64,000 bases of DNA from Hohaiivirga sp031546825 (GCA_031546825.1 JAVBJU010000004.1:1-64000), one strand, 5' to 3'. Positions 1 through 8,596 are shown, counted from the first letter of the stretch. Numbers and translations are program-made. Notes: generated from the letters alone by a model not told the origin.

Positions 1-226
1 TACGCCGTTCTTCACGAACTATCGTCCGCAGTTTTACTTCCGTACGACTGACGTGACGGGCATCGTGACGCTTCCTGAAGGCGTTGAGATGGTGATGCCT
101 GGCGATAACGTGACCATGGACGTTGCGCTGATCGTTCCGATTGCGATGGAAGAGAAGCTCCGCTTCGCCATCCGTGAAGGCGGTCGCACCGTCGGTGCCG
201 GCGTCGTCGCCGCTATCGTCGAGTAA
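1..226 (+). CDS. tuf: Elongation factor Tu, C-terminal end (partial)
   Basis: The reading frame is open from the left edge (first complete codon at base 2) to TAA at 224-226. It encodes about 74 residues of domain III of EF-Tu, the GTPase that delivers aminoacyl-tRNA to the ribosome. Recognisable pieces are FRTTDVTG, the MVMPGDNV turn and the C-terminal GGRTVGAGVV segment. Position directly upstream of rpsJ is the usual alphaproteobacterial str-to-S10 junction. The start and the GTPase domain lie outside the window. Confidence 0.97.
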   Translation, partial: TPFFTNYRPQFYFRTTDVTGIVTLPEGVEMVMPGDNVTMDVALIVPIAMEEKLRFAIREGGRTVGAGVVAAIVE

Positions 227-246
227 TAAATTTAATCGAGAGGCTG

Positions 247-266
247 CGACCGGTTTTAAACGGTCG
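247..266 (+). promoter_or_regulatory. Hairpin in the tuf-rpsJ spacer
   Basis: CGACCG (247-252) and CGGTCG (261-266) form a 6-bp stem around GTTTTAAA. No run of T follows, so this looks like a processing or partial attenuation site between the str and S10 operons, not a clear terminator. Confidence 0.35.
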
Positions 267-295
267 GTTGCAACTTCTTTGCCAGGTGGTAACCA

Positions 296-604
296 ATGAA
301 CGGTCATAACATCCGGATTCGCCTCAAGGCGTTCGATCACCGCATCCTTGATGCGTCGACACGAGAAATCGTTTCGACTGCAAAGCGGACCGGTGCGCAG
401 GTACGGGGTCCTATCCCGCTACCGACGCGTATTGAACGCTTTACGGTGCTTCGCTCTCCGCACATCGACAAGAAGTCGCGGGAGCAGTTCGAGATGCGCA
501 CGCATAAGCGTGTTCTCGATATCGTCGATCCCACACCGCAGACGGTGGACGCGCTGATGAAGCTCGATCTCGCCGCTGGTGTGGATGTGGAAATCAAGCT
601 CTGA
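296..604 (+). CDS. rpsJ: 30S ribosomal protein S10
   Basis: 102 residues, the normal S10 length. The conserved RIRLKAFDH start, the GPIPLPT loop that reaches into the 30S head, and the C-terminal DVEIKL are visible. First gene of the S10 operon. S10 sits in the 30S head and, in bacteria that have NusB/NusE antitermination, doubles as NusE. ATG at 296 follows a GGTGG stretch. Identification is by sequence and by gene order with rplC downstream. Confidence 0.98.
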   Translation: MNGHNIRIRLKAFDHRILDASTREIVSTAKRTGAQVRGPIPLPTRIERFTVLRSPHIDKKSREQFEMRTHKRVLDIVDPTPQTVDALMKLDLAAGVDVEIKL

Positions 605-651
605 GCCGCAAGGCTTAGGGCGTCGGTCGGACACGCCGAGAGGATACGCAC

Positions 652-1380
652 ATGCGCTCAGGCGTCATCGCGCAAAAAGTCGGAATGACCCGCGTCTTTA
701 CAGAAGCGGGCGAGCATATTCCGGTAACAGTTCTGAAGGTCGATCACTGTCAGGTGGTTGCCCATAGAACTATGGAAAAGAATGGTTACACCGCGCTGCA
801 AGTTGGCGTCGGTCGTGCCAAGGTGAAGAATGTCAGCAAGGCTGAACGTGGTCGCTTCGCGATTGCCCAAGTCGAGCCCAAGCAGAAGCTTGCCGAATTC
901 CGCGTCTCAGACGATGCGATTATTCCGGTCGGTGCTGAGATCACTGCAGACCATTTCGTTGTGGGACAGTTCGTCGACGTGACGGGCACCTCGATGGGTA
1001 AGGGTTTTGCCGGTGGTATGAAGCGCTGGAATTTCGGCGGTCTGCGTGCAACGCACGGTGTGTCTGTTTCACACCGTTCGATTGGTTCGACAGGCGGTCG
1101 TCAGGATCCCGGCAAGACCTTCAAGAACAAGAAGATGCCTGGTCATATGGGTGTCGATCGCGTTACCACGCAGAACCTGCGTGTCGTGTCGACAGACGTT
1201 GAGCGTGGCCTCATCCTGGTCGAAGGCGCTGTACCCGGCGTTGCTGGCGGGTGGATTTTTGTGCGCGACGCTGTCAAGCGTTCGTTGCCAAAGGAAGCTC
1301 CGATGCCCGGCAAGTTCCGTGCACACGGCGAGTCCGCGGCTCCGGTTGAAGCGCCTGCGCAAGTCGAGGAGAATGCGTGA
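652..1380 (+). CDS. rplC: 50S ribosomal protein L3
   Basis: 242 residues. It starts MRSGVIAQKVGMTR, typical of alphaproteobacterial L3, and contains the conserved GTSMGKGFAG and PGKTFKNKKMPGHMG segments of the loop that approaches the peptidyl transferase centre, where a glutamine can be methylated by PrmB. The C-terminal acidic/proline tail (about residues 218-242) is a common alphaproteobacterial addition. The stop overlaps the rplD start as TGATG, indicating translational coupling. Confidence 0.98.
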   Translation: MRSGVIAQKVGMTRVFTEAGEHIPVTVLKVDHCQVVAHRTMEKNGYTALQVGVGRAKVKNVSKAERGRFAIAQVEPKQKLAEFRVSDDAIIPVGAEITADHFVVGQFVDVTGTSMGKGFAGGMKRWNFGGLRATHGVSVSHRSIGSTGGRQDPGKTFKNKKMPGHMGVDRVTTQNLRVVSTDVERGLILVEGAVPGVAGGWIFVRDAVKRSLPKEAPMPGKFRAHGESAAPVEAPAQVEENA

Positions 1381-2000
1381 TGAAATTGGATATCACCACG
1401 CTCGATGGCAAGAATGCCGGATCAGTTACGCTCAACGAGACCATTTTCGGTCTCGAGCCGCGCACCGATCTGCTTCAGCGTTGTGTGCGTTGGCAGCTTG
1501 CCAAGCGCCGCGCTGGGACGCACGCCGTAAAGAACCGTTCGGACGTCTCCCGCACGACCAAGAAGCTTTATAAGCAGAAGGGTACGGGTAACGCTCGTCA
1601 CGGTGCAGCCTCCGCTCCGCAGTTCCGCGGTGGTGGGCGCGCTTTCGGCCCGGTCGTTCGTAGCCATGCGCATGATCTTCCCAAGAAGGTTCGCGCTCTC
1701 GCTCTGAAGCACGCTCTTTCGGCCAAGCTCAAGGACTCATCGTTGATCATCATCGATGAGATCAAGCTCGCCGAGCCGAAGACAAAGGCGCTCATCGAGC
1801 GCTTTACCAAGCTCGGTTTCAACAACGCGCTGATCGTTACCGGCGCTGAAGTTGAGCTGAACTTCGATCTCGCCGCCCGTAGCATTCCCAATGTGGACGT
1901 GCTGCCGGTTCAGGGTATCAACGTTTACGACATACTGCGCCGTGAAAAGCTCGTGCTTTCCAAGGAAGCGGTAGATGCGCTGGAGGCGCGCTTCAAATGA
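1380..2000 (+). CDS. rplD: 50S ribosomal protein L4
   Basis: 206 residues from ATG at 1380. A GTG at 1377 is an alternative first codon, but ATG 1380 forms the usual TGATG overlap with rplC and gives the standard MKLDI start. The basic loop with RTTKKLYKQKGTGNARHG and GGGRAFGP lines the peptide exit tunnel. L4 also autoregulates the S10 operon in enterobacteria; no matching leader could be recognised here. Overlaps rplW by four bases. Confidence 0.97.
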   Translation: MKLDITTLDGKNAGSVTLNETIFGLEPRTDLLQRCVRWQLAKRRAGTHAVKNRSDVSRTTKKLYKQKGTGNARHGAASAPQFRGGGRAFGPVVRSHAHDLPKKVRALALKHALSAKLKDSSLIIIDEIKLAEPKTKALIERFTKLGFNNALIVTGAEVELNFDLAARSIPNVDVLPVQGINVYDILRREKLVLSKEAVDALEARFK

Positions 2001-2293
2001 GCCTGGATCCGCGCCTTTACGATATTATCAAGAGCCCGGTTATCACCGAGAAGGCGACCCTGCTTTCAGAGCAGAACAAGGTTGTGTTCAAGGTGGCGTC
2101 CACAGCAACTAAGCCGCAGATCAAAGAAGCGGTTGAGAAGCTTTTCGACGTCAAGGTCAAGAGCGTGAACACGCTCGTGACCAAGGGCAAGGTCAAGATT
2201 TTCCGCGGTACCCGCGGACAGCGATCGGACGTGAAAAAAGCGATTGTTACCCTCGAAGAGGGCCAAACGATCGACGTCACGACCGGGCTGTGA
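1997..2293 (+). CDS. rplW: 50S ribosomal protein L23
   Basis: 98 residues, normal size. Shows IIKSPVITEKAT near the N terminus and the basic RGTRGQRSDVKKA loop. L23 lies at the tunnel exit and is the docking site for trigger factor and SRP. Starts at an ATGA overlap with rplD. Confidence 0.97.
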   Translation: MSLDPRLYDIIKSPVITEKATLLSEQNKVVFKVASTATKPQIKEAVEKLFDVKVKSVNTLVTKGKVKIFRGTRGQRSDVKKAIVTLEEGQTIDVTTGL

Positions 2294-2313
2294 TCAGGCA
2301 GGAGAGTGATTAA

Positions 2314-3156
2314 ATGGCTTTGAAGACTTTCAAACCGATCACGCCGGGCCTGCGCCAGCTGGTGATCGTAGACCGCAGCGAGCTCTATAAGGGCAAGCCG
2401 GTCAAGCAGCTTACCGAGGGCAAGTCGTCTTCCGGTGGCCGCAATAACAATGGCCGCATCACGGTTCGTTTCCGTGGCGGTGGACATAAGCGCGTTCTGC
2501 GTACCCTCGACTTCAAGCGTCGTGGCAAGGATGGCATGGTCGCCACCGTCTACCGGATTGAATACGATCCGAACCGCACGGCGTTCATTGCTCTGATCCG
2601 CTACGAAGATGGCGAGTTGGCATACATCCTGGCTCCGCAGCGTCTCGCTGTTGGCGACAAGGTGATGTCGGGCAACCAGGTCGATATCAAGCCTGGCAAC
2701 GCCATGCCAATCGGCAATATGCCGGTCGGCACGATCATCCACAATGTGGAGCTGAAGATCGGTCGTGGTGGTGCTCTTGCGCGTTCGGCGGGTGCTTACG
2801 CTCAGATCGTCGGTCGTGACCAAGGTTACGTTTCGGTTCGTCTGAACTCGGGTGAACAGCGTTTGATCCATGGCCTGTGCATGGCCACGGTGGGTGCGGT
2901 TTCGAACCCGGATCACATGAACACCTCGATCGGTAAAGCCGGTCGTAGCCGCTGGTTGGGTCGCCGTCCGCATAACCGCGGCGTCTCGATGAACCCGATC
3001 GATCACCCCCACGGTGGTGGTGAAGGCCGGACCTCAGGCGGTCGTAACCCGGTTACCCCATGGGGTATTCCGACCAAGGGCAAGAAAACTCGTTCGAACA
3101 AGCGGACTGATAAGTTTATTATCTCCAGCCGCCACGCTCGGAAGAAGAAGGGCTAA
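2314..3156 (+). CDS. rplB: 50S ribosomal protein L2
   Basis: 280 residues, close to the usual 275-277. The C-terminal GVSMNPIDHPHGGGEGRTSGGR region contains the conserved histidine motif near the peptidyl transferase centre. L2 is needed for subunit association. Follows rplW after a short spacer with GGAGAG as ribosome binding site. Confidence 0.98.
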   Translation: MALKTFKPITPGLRQLVIVDRSELYKGKPVKQLTEGKSSSGGRNNNGRITVRFRGGGHKRVLRTLDFKRRGKDGMVATVYRIEYDPNRTAFIALIRYEDGELAYILAPQRLAVGDKVMSGNQVDIKPGNAMPIGNMPVGTIIHNVELKIGRGGALARSAGAYAQIVGRDQGYVSVRLNSGEQRLIHGLCMATVGAVSNPDHMNTSIGKAGRSRWLGRRPHNRGVSMNPIDHPHGGGEGRTSGGRNPVTPWGIPTKGKKTRSNKRTDKFIISSRHARKKKG

Positions 3157-3167
3157 GAGGGTACGTC

Positions 3168-3446
3168 ATGGCACGTTCGCTTTGGAAGGGTCCGTTCGTA
3201 GACGGTTACCTCCTCAAGAAGGCCGAGGTCTCCCGTTCTTCGGGCCGCCACGAGGTCATCAAGATCTGGAGCCGTCGCTCCACGATTCTCCCGCAGTTCG
3301 TTGGTCTCACCTTCGGTGTGTACAATGGGCAGAAGCACATTCCCGTTTCCGTGAACGAGGAAATGGTTGGTCACAAGTTCGGTGAGTTTTCGCCGACCCG
3401 CACCTTCCACGGTCACGCGGCGGACAAGAAAGCGAAGAGGAAGTAA
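3168..3446 (+). CDS. rpsS: 30S ribosomal protein S19
   Basis: 92 residues. MARSLWKGPFVDGYLLKK start, IKIWSRRSTI and the GEFSPTRTFHGH signature are all canonical. S19 lies in the 30S head beside S13. Spaced two bases from rplV. Confidence 0.98.
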   Translation: MARSLWKGPFVDGYLLKKAEVSRSSGRHEVIKIWSRRSTILPQFVGLTFGVYNGQKHIPVSVNEEMVGHKFGEFSPTRTFHGHAADKKAKRK

Positions 3447-3448
3447 GC

Positions 3449-3835
3449 ATGGCTAAGGCAGCTACCCCTCGCGCCCTGGCGGATACGGAGGCTCGCGCAG
3501 TACTGCGCATGGTCCGTATCAGCCCACAGAAGTTGAACCTCGTCGCGCAGTTGATCCGTGGCAAGAAAGTCTCGACCGCACTTGCCGATCTCGAGTTCTC
3601 TCGCAAGCGTATCTCTCACGAAGTTCGTAAGTGCCTGCAGAGCGCCATCGCCAATGCCGAGAACAACCACGATCTCGACGTCGACGATTTGGTGGTGTCG
3701 CAGGCTTTCGTCGGCAAGGCGCTTGTTTTGAAGCGTTTCCATGCCCGTGCCCGCGGTCGTGGTGCCCGCATCATGAAGCCCTTCGCGAACCTCACCATCG
3801 TGGTTCGTGAAGTCGCTGCCGAAAAGCAGGCTTAA
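3449..3835 (+). CDS. rplV: 50S ribosomal protein L22
   Basis: 128 residues. Conserved RMVRISPQKLNLVAQLIRGK and the C-terminal beta-hairpin with ARARGRGARIMKP, which lines the exit tunnel and is the site of macrolide-resistance changes in other bacteria. The hairpin looks intact and wild type. Confidence 0.97.
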   Translation: MAKAATPRALADTEARAVLRMVRISPQKLNLVAQLIRGKKVSTALADLEFSRKRISHEVRKCLQSAIANAENNHDLDVDDLVVSQAFVGKALVLKRFHARARGRGARIMKPFANLTIVVREVAAEKQA

Positions 3836-3845
3836 GGAGTACCAG

Positions 3846-4556
3846 ATGGGTCAGAAAGTAAACCCGATCGGTCTTCGCCTCGGTATTAACCGGACGTGGG
3901 ATTCCCGCTGGTTCGCCAACAAGGGCGAATATGCGAAGTTGATCCATGAAGATATCGCCATCCGCGAAATCCTCATGAAGCAGCTGAAGCAAGCGGCTGT
4001 TTCGAAGATCGTCATCGAACGTCCGCACAGAAAGTGCCGCATCACCATTCAGTCGGCTCGTCCCGGCGTGGTTATCGGTAAAAAGGGTGCGGATATCGAG
4101 AAGCTGCGTAAGTCGGTTGCAAAACTGACGGACGCCGAGATCACCATCAACATCGTTGAAATCCGCAAGCCGGAAATTGACGCAACGCTGGTGGCGGATT
4201 CGATTGCTCAGCAGCTGGAGCGCCGCGTTGCATTCCGTCGCGCCATGAAACGGGCCGTCCAGTCGGCGATCCGTCTCGGTGCAGAAGGCATTCGTATCAA
4301 TTGTTCGGGCCGCCTTGGTGGTGCCGAAATCGCCCGCCTTGAGTGGTACCGCGAAGGTCGTGTGCCGTTGCACACCCTGCGCGCCGATGTCGATTACGGC
4401 ACGGCGACTGCGTTCACCACTTACGGCACCTGCGGCATCAAGGTCTGGATCTTCAAGGGTGAAATCCTTGAGCATGATCCGATGGCCCAGGACAAGCGCA
4501 TGAACGAGGAAGGCCGCTCAAGCGGTGGCCGCCGCGAACAGCCGGCGCAGGCTTGA
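3846..4556 (+). CDS. rpsC: 30S ribosomal protein S3
   Basis: 236 residues from ATG 3846. This start is chosen over upstream in-frame codons because AAGGAG lies just before it and because S3 begins MGQKVNPIG. The KH domain motif VVIGKKGADIEKL (about residues 76-88) binds rRNA and forms part of the mRNA entry channel. The glycine-rich, basic C-terminal tail is usual. Confidence 0.97.
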   Translation: MGQKVNPIGLRLGINRTWDSRWFANKGEYAKLIHEDIAIREILMKQLKQAAVSKIVIERPHRKCRITIQSARPGVVIGKKGADIEKLRKSVAKLTDAEITINIVEIRKPEIDATLVADSIAQQLERRVAFRRAMKRAVQSAIRLGAEGIRINCSGRLGGAEIARLEWYREGRVPLHTLRADVDYGTATAFTTYGTCGIKVWIFKGEILEHDPMAQDKRMNEEGRSSGGRREQPAQA

Positions 4557-4579
4557 GAAAGGTTTGAGGAAGGTTCGCC

Positions 4580-4993
4580 ATGCTGCAACCAAAGAAGACG
4601 AAATTCCGTAAGCAGTTCAAGGGCCGCATCCATGGTGTGGCCAAGGGCGGCTCGGACCTTAATTTCGGCCAGTTCGGCCTAAAGGCTATGGAACCGGAGC
4701 GGGTTAATGCCCGTCAGATCGAGGCGGCTCGCCGCGCGATCACCCGTGCCATGAAGCGTGCTGGTCGAGTGTGGATTCGCATATTCCCGGACGTACCGGT
4801 CAGCTCCAAGCCGACCGAAGTACGTATGGGTAGCGGCAAGGGCTCTCCGGAGTTCTGGGCTGCACGCGTGAAGCCAGGTCGAATCATGTTCGAGATTGAT
4901 GGTGTGTCGGAAGACATCGCCCGCGAAGCTTTGCGCCTCGGCGCCGCTAAGTTGCCGATCCGCACCCGTTTTATCCAACGCATTGCCGAGTGA
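4580..4993 (+). CDS. rplP: 50S ribosomal protein L16
   Basis: 137 residues, canonical. MLQPKKTKFRKQ start and the KGSPEFWAARVKPGRI segment are typical. L16 organises the A-site region of the 50S subunit. Downstream of rpsC and ten bases upstream of rpmC. Confidence 0.98.
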   Translation: MLQPKKTKFRKQFKGRIHGVAKGGSDLNFGQFGLKAMEPERVNARQIEAARRAITRAMKRAGRVWIRIFPDVPVSSKPTEVRMGSGKGSPEFWAARVKPGRIMFEIDGVSEDIAREALRLGAAKLPIRTRFIQRIAE

Positions 4994-5003
4994 GGAAGGC
5001 GTC

Positions 5004-5216
5004 ATGAAAGACAAACAGAGGCGTTCCGATCTCAAGGTGATGAGTGTCGACCAGCTGAGCAATGAGTTGCTCAAGCTGAAGAAAGAGCAGTTTAATCTGC
5101 GCTTTCAGCGTGCGACCGGCCAGCTCGAGAACACCGCCCGTGTGCATCTCGTCCGCAAGGACGTTGCCCGTGTGAAGACGTTGCAGCGGCAGAAAGCCGC
5201 CGCGGCTAAAGCCTAA
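5004..5216 (+). CDS. rpmC: 50S ribosomal protein L29
   Basis: 70 residues from ATG 5004, preceded by GAGGAAGG. In-frame upstream codons lie inside rplP and are rejected. The LRFQRATGQLENTARVHLVRKDVARVKT helix-turn-helix core, seen in short pieces, is the family signature. L29 sits at the tunnel exit next to L23. Confidence 0.95.
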   Translation: MKDKQRRSDLKVMSVDQLSNELLKLKKEQFNLRFQRATGQLENTARVHLVRKDVARVKTLQRQKAAAAKA

Positions 5217-5228
5217 AGAGGATCGACG

Positions 5229-5468
5229 ATGCCGAAGCGCATACTCCAGGGCGTGGTCGTTAGCGACAAGCAGGATAAAACTGCTGTTGTGAAGGTCGAA
5301 CGCCGTTTTACGCACCCGCTCTTCAAGAAGACAGTGCGTCGTACAAAGAACTATCACGCCCACGACGAAAATAACGTCGCCAAGGTTGGTGATACGGTTT
5401 CCATTGAGGAAACCAAGCCTATTTCCAAGCTTAAGACTTGGATTTTGGTTGATGCTCCTAAGGCTTGA
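5229..5468 (+). CDS. rpsQ: 30S ribosomal protein S17
   Basis: 79 residues. PKRILQGVVVSDKQDKT start, VERRFTHPLFKK and the C-terminal SKLKTW are canonical for this OB-fold protein, which helps assemble the 30S body. Last gene before a 151-base gap that carries a hairpin. Confidence 0.97.
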   Translation: MPKRILQGVVVSDKQDKTAVVKVERRFTHPLFKKTVRRTKNYHAHDENNVAKVGDTVSIEETKPISKLKTWILVDAPKA

Positions 5469-5505
5469 TTTCCTCGGAGATCTAGGTTAGGGAGATTGCG
5501 CGCGG

Positions 5506-5529
5506 GGCGGCCGTTTCATGGCCGCCTTT
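5506..5529 (+). promoter_or_regulatory. Hairpin in the rpsQ-rplN spacer (S10/spc boundary)
   Basis: GGCGGCC (5506-5512) and GGCCGCC (5520-5526) make a perfect 7-bp stem with a 7-base loop, followed by TTT only. It marks the S10/spc operon boundary and probably attenuates or marks processing. No convincing promoter was found in the rest of the gap. Confidence 0.5.
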
Positions 5530-5619
5530 CGCTAATTTTGGGCTGGGGACAACAGATCCCCGTCAGGCGTAGTCCGGCAAGGACCGGAAACCTGTCTGAA
5601 ACAAGGAAAGGATCTAGCC

Positions 5620-5988
5620 ATGATCCAGATGCAGACGAATCTTGACGTCGCCGATAATTCGGGCGCGCGTCGCGTTATGTGCATCAAGGTTCTAGGCGGT
5701 TCGAAGCGTAAGTACGCTTCCGTCGGCGATATTATCGTCGTCTCCGTTAAAGAAGCTATTCCGCGCGGCCGCGTGAAGAAGGGCGACGTCATGAAGGCGA
5801 TCGTCGTTCGTACGGCCAAGGATATCCGTCGCGCCGATGGTTCTGTCATTCGCTTTGACAAGAACGCCGCTGTTCTGATCAATAATCAGAAAGAGCCGGT
5901 TGGCACGCGTATTTTTGGCCCGGTTCCGCGTGAGCTGCGTGCCAAGAATCACATGAAGATTATTTCGCTTGCGCCGGAGGTGTTGTGA
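5620..5988 (+). CDS. rplN: 50S ribosomal protein L14
   Basis: 122 residues, the fixed length of L14. MIQMQTNLDVADNSGARRVMC start in part, and GTRIFGPVPRELR near the end. L14 contacts 16S rRNA and forms an intersubunit bridge. Strong GGAAAGGA ribosome binding site. First gene of the spc operon; the stop overlaps the rplX start (TGATG). Confidence 0.98.
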   Translation: MIQMQTNLDVADNSGARRVMCIKVLGGSKRKYASVGDIIVVSVKEAIPRGRVKKGDVMKAIVVRTAKDIRRADGSVIRFDKNAAVLINNQKEPVGTRIFGPVPRELRAKNHMKIISLAPEVL

Positions 5989-6305
5989 TGGCCGCCAAGA
6001 TCAAGAAGGGCGACAAGATCGTCGTTCTGGCCGGTCGCGACAAAGGTCGTTCCGGCGAGGTCATTCAAGTGATGCCGAAGGACGAAGTCGCGCTGGTGCG
6101 TGGCATTAACATGGTCCGCAAGCATCAGAAGCAGAGCCAGACTCAAGAGGGCGGGATCATCTCGAAAGAGGCTCCGATCCACCTTTCCAACCTGGCGGTT
6201 GCCGATCCGAAGGACGGTAAGGCGACCCGCGTTGGTTTCAAGTTTCTGGAAGATGGACGCAAGGTGCGTTTCGCCAAGCGTTCGGGAGATCTGATCGATG
6301 GCTGA
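5988..6305 (+). CDS. rplX: 50S ribosomal protein L24
   Basis: 105 residues from ATG 5988, chosen over GTG 5985 because it makes the classic TGATG overlap with rplN. The KOW motif KGDKIVVLAGRDKGRSG (residues about 6-22) is clear. L24 is an assembly-initiator protein near the tunnel exit. Overlaps rplE by eight bases. Confidence 0.96.
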   Translation: MAAKIKKGDKIVVLAGRDKGRSGEVIQVMPKDEVALVRGINMVRKHQKQSQTQEGGIISKEAPIHLSNLAVADPKDGKATRVGFKFLEDGRKVRFAKRSGDLIDG

Positions 6306-6864
6306 GATGGCTCTCAATGGCTATACGCCCCGGCTCAAGAAGCACTACGAAGAAGTGGTGCGTCCTGCGCTGGTAAAAGAATTCGGCTACAAGAACCCGA
6401 TGGAAGTTCCGAAGATCGAAAAGATCGTTCTGAACATGGGCGTTGGTGAATCCACCGCTGATTCCAAGAAGGCGACCGTTGCCGCTGCCGATATGGCGCT
6501 CATCGCCGGCCAGAAGCCGGTGATCACCAAGGCCCGCATGGCCATCTCCACCTTTAAGGTGCGTGAAGGCATGCCGATCGGTTGTAAGGTGACATTGCGT
6601 AAGGCGAAGATGTTCGAGTTTATCGATCGTCTGGTCACCATCGCGCTGCCGCGTGTTCGTGACTTTCGCGGACTCAATCCGAAGTCGTTTGATGGTAGTG
6701 GTAATTATGCCCTCGGCATGAAGGAGCACATTGTGTTCCCCGAGATCAATTACGACAAGGTCGAGCAGGTTTGGGGCATGGACATCGTCGTCTGCACGAC
6801 GGCGAAGACCGATGCCGAAGCCCGCGCACTCCTGAAGCTCTTCAACGTCCCGTTCCGGCAGTGA
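6298..6864 (+). CDS. rplE: 50S ribosomal protein L5
   Basis: 188 residues. Shows PKIEKIVLNMGVG, the RGMPIGCKVTLR-like segment (here REGMPIGCKVTLR) and RVRDFRGLNPKSFDG. L5 binds 5S rRNA with L18 and L25. The ATG lies inside the end of rplX, so translation is probably coupled. Confidence 0.97.
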   Translation: MAEMALNGYTPRLKKHYEEVVRPALVKEFGYKNPMEVPKIEKIVLNMGVGESTADSKKATVAAADMALIAGQKPVITKARMAISTFKVREGMPIGCKVTLRKAKMFEFIDRLVTIALPRVRDFRGLNPKSFDGSGNYALGMKEHIVFPEINYDKVEQVWGMDIVVCTTAKTDAEARALLKLFNVPFRQ

Positions 6865-6901
6865 GAACTGGCTTCTCAAACGCGGACACCGGAGAAATAT
6901 A

Positions 6902-7207
6902 ATGGCAAAAAAGAGTTCTACCGAAAAGAATAATAACCGCAGGCGTTTGGTGAAGAAATTCGCCGGTCGTCGCGAGCGTCTGTTGGCGATTGCCAACGAC
7001 GAAGGCAAGTCGATGGAGGAGCGCTTTGAGGCGCGTCTCAAGCTTGCCGCCTTGCCGCGCAATTCCAGCCCGTCACGTGTTCGCAACCGTTGCGAAGTGA
7101 CCGGTCGGCCACGCGCCTATTACCGGAAACTGGGCATGTCTCGTATTGCCCTGCGTGAACTTGGTTCCAGCGGTCTGGTTCCGGGTCTCGTGAAGTCGAG
7201 CTGGTAA
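6902..7207 (+). CDS. rpsN: 30S ribosomal protein S14
   Basis: 101 residues, the long zinc-free type of S14: the CxxC pairs of the short zinc-binding form are absent. RNRCEVTGRPR and the C-terminal PGLVKSSW are canonical. S14 lies in the 30S head. Confidence 0.97.
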   Translation: MAKKSSTEKNNNRRRLVKKFAGRRERLLAIANDEGKSMEERFEARLKLAALPRNSSPSRVRNRCEVTGRPRAYYRKLGMSRIALRELGSSGLVPGLVKSSW

Positions 7208-7219
7208 GGGGAGCGTCGT

Positions 7220-7618
7220 ATGTCTATCAGTGATCCATTGGGCGATATGCTCACCCGCATCCGTAACGCGCAAATGCGTCGTCGCGGACGTGTTTCCACC
7301 CCCGGTTCCAAGCTTCGTGCACGCGTTCTCGACGTGCTGAAGACCGAAGGTTACATCCGCGACTATTCCGCGGTTGACTTCGGCAACGGCCGGACAGAAT
7401 TCGATATCGAGCTGAAGTACTATGACGGACAGCCGGTCATTCGCTCCATCCAGCGTGTGTCCAAGCCTGGTCGTCGCGTCTATGCCAATGTTGACACCTT
7501 GCCGCGCGTTGCCGACGGCCTCGGTGTGACCATCGTTTCCACGCCGCAGGGCGTAATGGCTGATCATGATGCCAGGGAACGCAACGTCGGCGGCGAAGTG
7601 CTCTGCAAGGTCTTCTAA
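7220..7618 (+). CDS. rpsH: 30S ribosomal protein S8
   Basis: 132 residues. SDPLGDMLTRIRNAQ start and the C-terminal ARERNVGGEVLCKVF match alphaproteobacterial S8. In enterobacteria S8 represses the spc operon by binding an rplE leader. GGGGAGCG lies before the ATG. Confidence 0.97.
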   Translation: MSISDPLGDMLTRIRNAQMRRRGRVSTPGSKLRARVLDVLKTEGYIRDYSAVDFGNGRTEFDIELKYYDGQPVIRSIQRVSKPGRRVYANVDTLPRVADGLGVTIVSTPQGVMADHDARERNVGGEVLCKVF

Positions 7619-7652
7619 GCCACGCAACGGAACAACCACGGGAGTTCGAGAT

Positions 7653-8186
7653 ATGTCTCGAGTAGGTAAGAAACCCGTCCTGGTGCCAGCCGGTGCGACG
7701 GCCACAGTTGACGGACAGCAGATCAAGATCAAGGGCTCGAAGGGCGAATTGTCCTTTGCGGTTCCTGAGGAAGTAAAAGTTGCTTTCGCGAACGGAGAGA
7801 TCAAGGTTGATCCGCGTGACGACAGCAAGGCCGCTCGCGCCAAATGGGGAATGGTCCGCTCGATGGTCCAGAACCTGGTGCAGGGCGTCACCAACGGCTT
7901 CGAAAGAAAGCTGGAAATCAACGGCGTCGGCTACAAAGCCGCCGTCGCTGGCAAGGTTCTCAAACTGTCGCTTGGCTATAGCCATGACGTTGACTACGAG
8001 ATTCCTGCCGGAATCACCATCGTGACGCCGAAGCCGACGGAAATCATCGTCAGCGGCATCAGCAAGCAACAGGTCGGACAGGTTGCCGCGGAAATCCGCG
8101 AATACCGCAAGCCCGAGCCCTACAAGGGCAAGGGTGTGAAGTACTCCGACGAATTCATCTTCCGTAAGGAAGGCAAGAAGAAGTAA
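7653..8186 (+). CDS. rplF: 50S ribosomal protein L6
   Basis: 177 residues from ATG 7653 (MSRVGKKPV), chosen over an upstream in-frame codon inside rpsH because of the GGGAG ribosome binding site and the family start. The C-terminal PEPYKGKGVKYSDE segment is the L6 signature. L6 lies at the base of the L7/L12 stalk. Confidence 0.97.
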   Translation: MSRVGKKPVLVPAGATATVDGQQIKIKGSKGELSFAVPEEVKVAFANGEIKVDPRDDSKAARAKWGMVRSMVQNLVQGVTNGFERKLEINGVGYKAAVAGKVLKLSLGYSHDVDYEIPAGITIVTPKPTEIIVSGISKQQVGQVAAEIREYRKPEPYKGKGVKYSDEFIFRKEGKKK

Positions 8187-8197
8187 GGACCCGCGCC

Positions 8198-8557
8198 ATG
8201 GCTGATAAAAGAGAAGTTGCCGAGCGCCGCAAAGCGCGTGTGCGTCGGGCCATCAAGAAGGCTGCCAACGGACGTCCGCGTCTGTCGGTATTCCGTTCTT
8301 CGAAGCAGATTTATGCTCAGGTTATCGACGACGTTAAGGGTGTCACACTTGCTGCCGCCTGCACGTTGGAGAAGGACGTGCGCGGTAATCTGAAGGGTGC
8401 CACCGTCGCCGCCGCTGCCGAAATCGGTAAGTTGGTTGCAGAGCGTGCCGTAAAGGCAGGCGTCAAGGAAGTAGTCTTTGACCGTTCCGGATACCTGTTC
8501 CACGGTCGCGTCAAGGCTCTGGCCGACGGCGCCCGCGAAGGCGGATTGTCGTTCTGA
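8198..8557 (+). CDS. rplR: 50S ribosomal protein L18
   Basis: 119 residues. RPRLSVFRSSKQIYAQVIDD and FDRSGYLFHGRVKALADGAREGGL are typical. L18 carries 5S rRNA into the large subunit. Followed by a 133-base gap containing a strong hairpin before rpsE. Confidence 0.97.
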   Translation: MADKREVAERRKARVRRAIKKAANGRPRLSVFRSSKQIYAQVIDDVKGVTLAAACTLEKDVRGNLKGATVAAAAEIGKLVAERAVKAGVKEVVFDRSGYLFHGRVKALADGAREGGLSF

Positions 8558-8596
8558 CGTACGAAGGGGCAGGGGAACCTGTCCTGTAGAAAATTC

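Noticed and set aside
2017..3012. Long open frame on the minus strand opposite rplW/rplB
   Set aside because: It lies wholly opposite conserved ribosomal genes and its product is low-complexity without family features; a by-product of codon bias.
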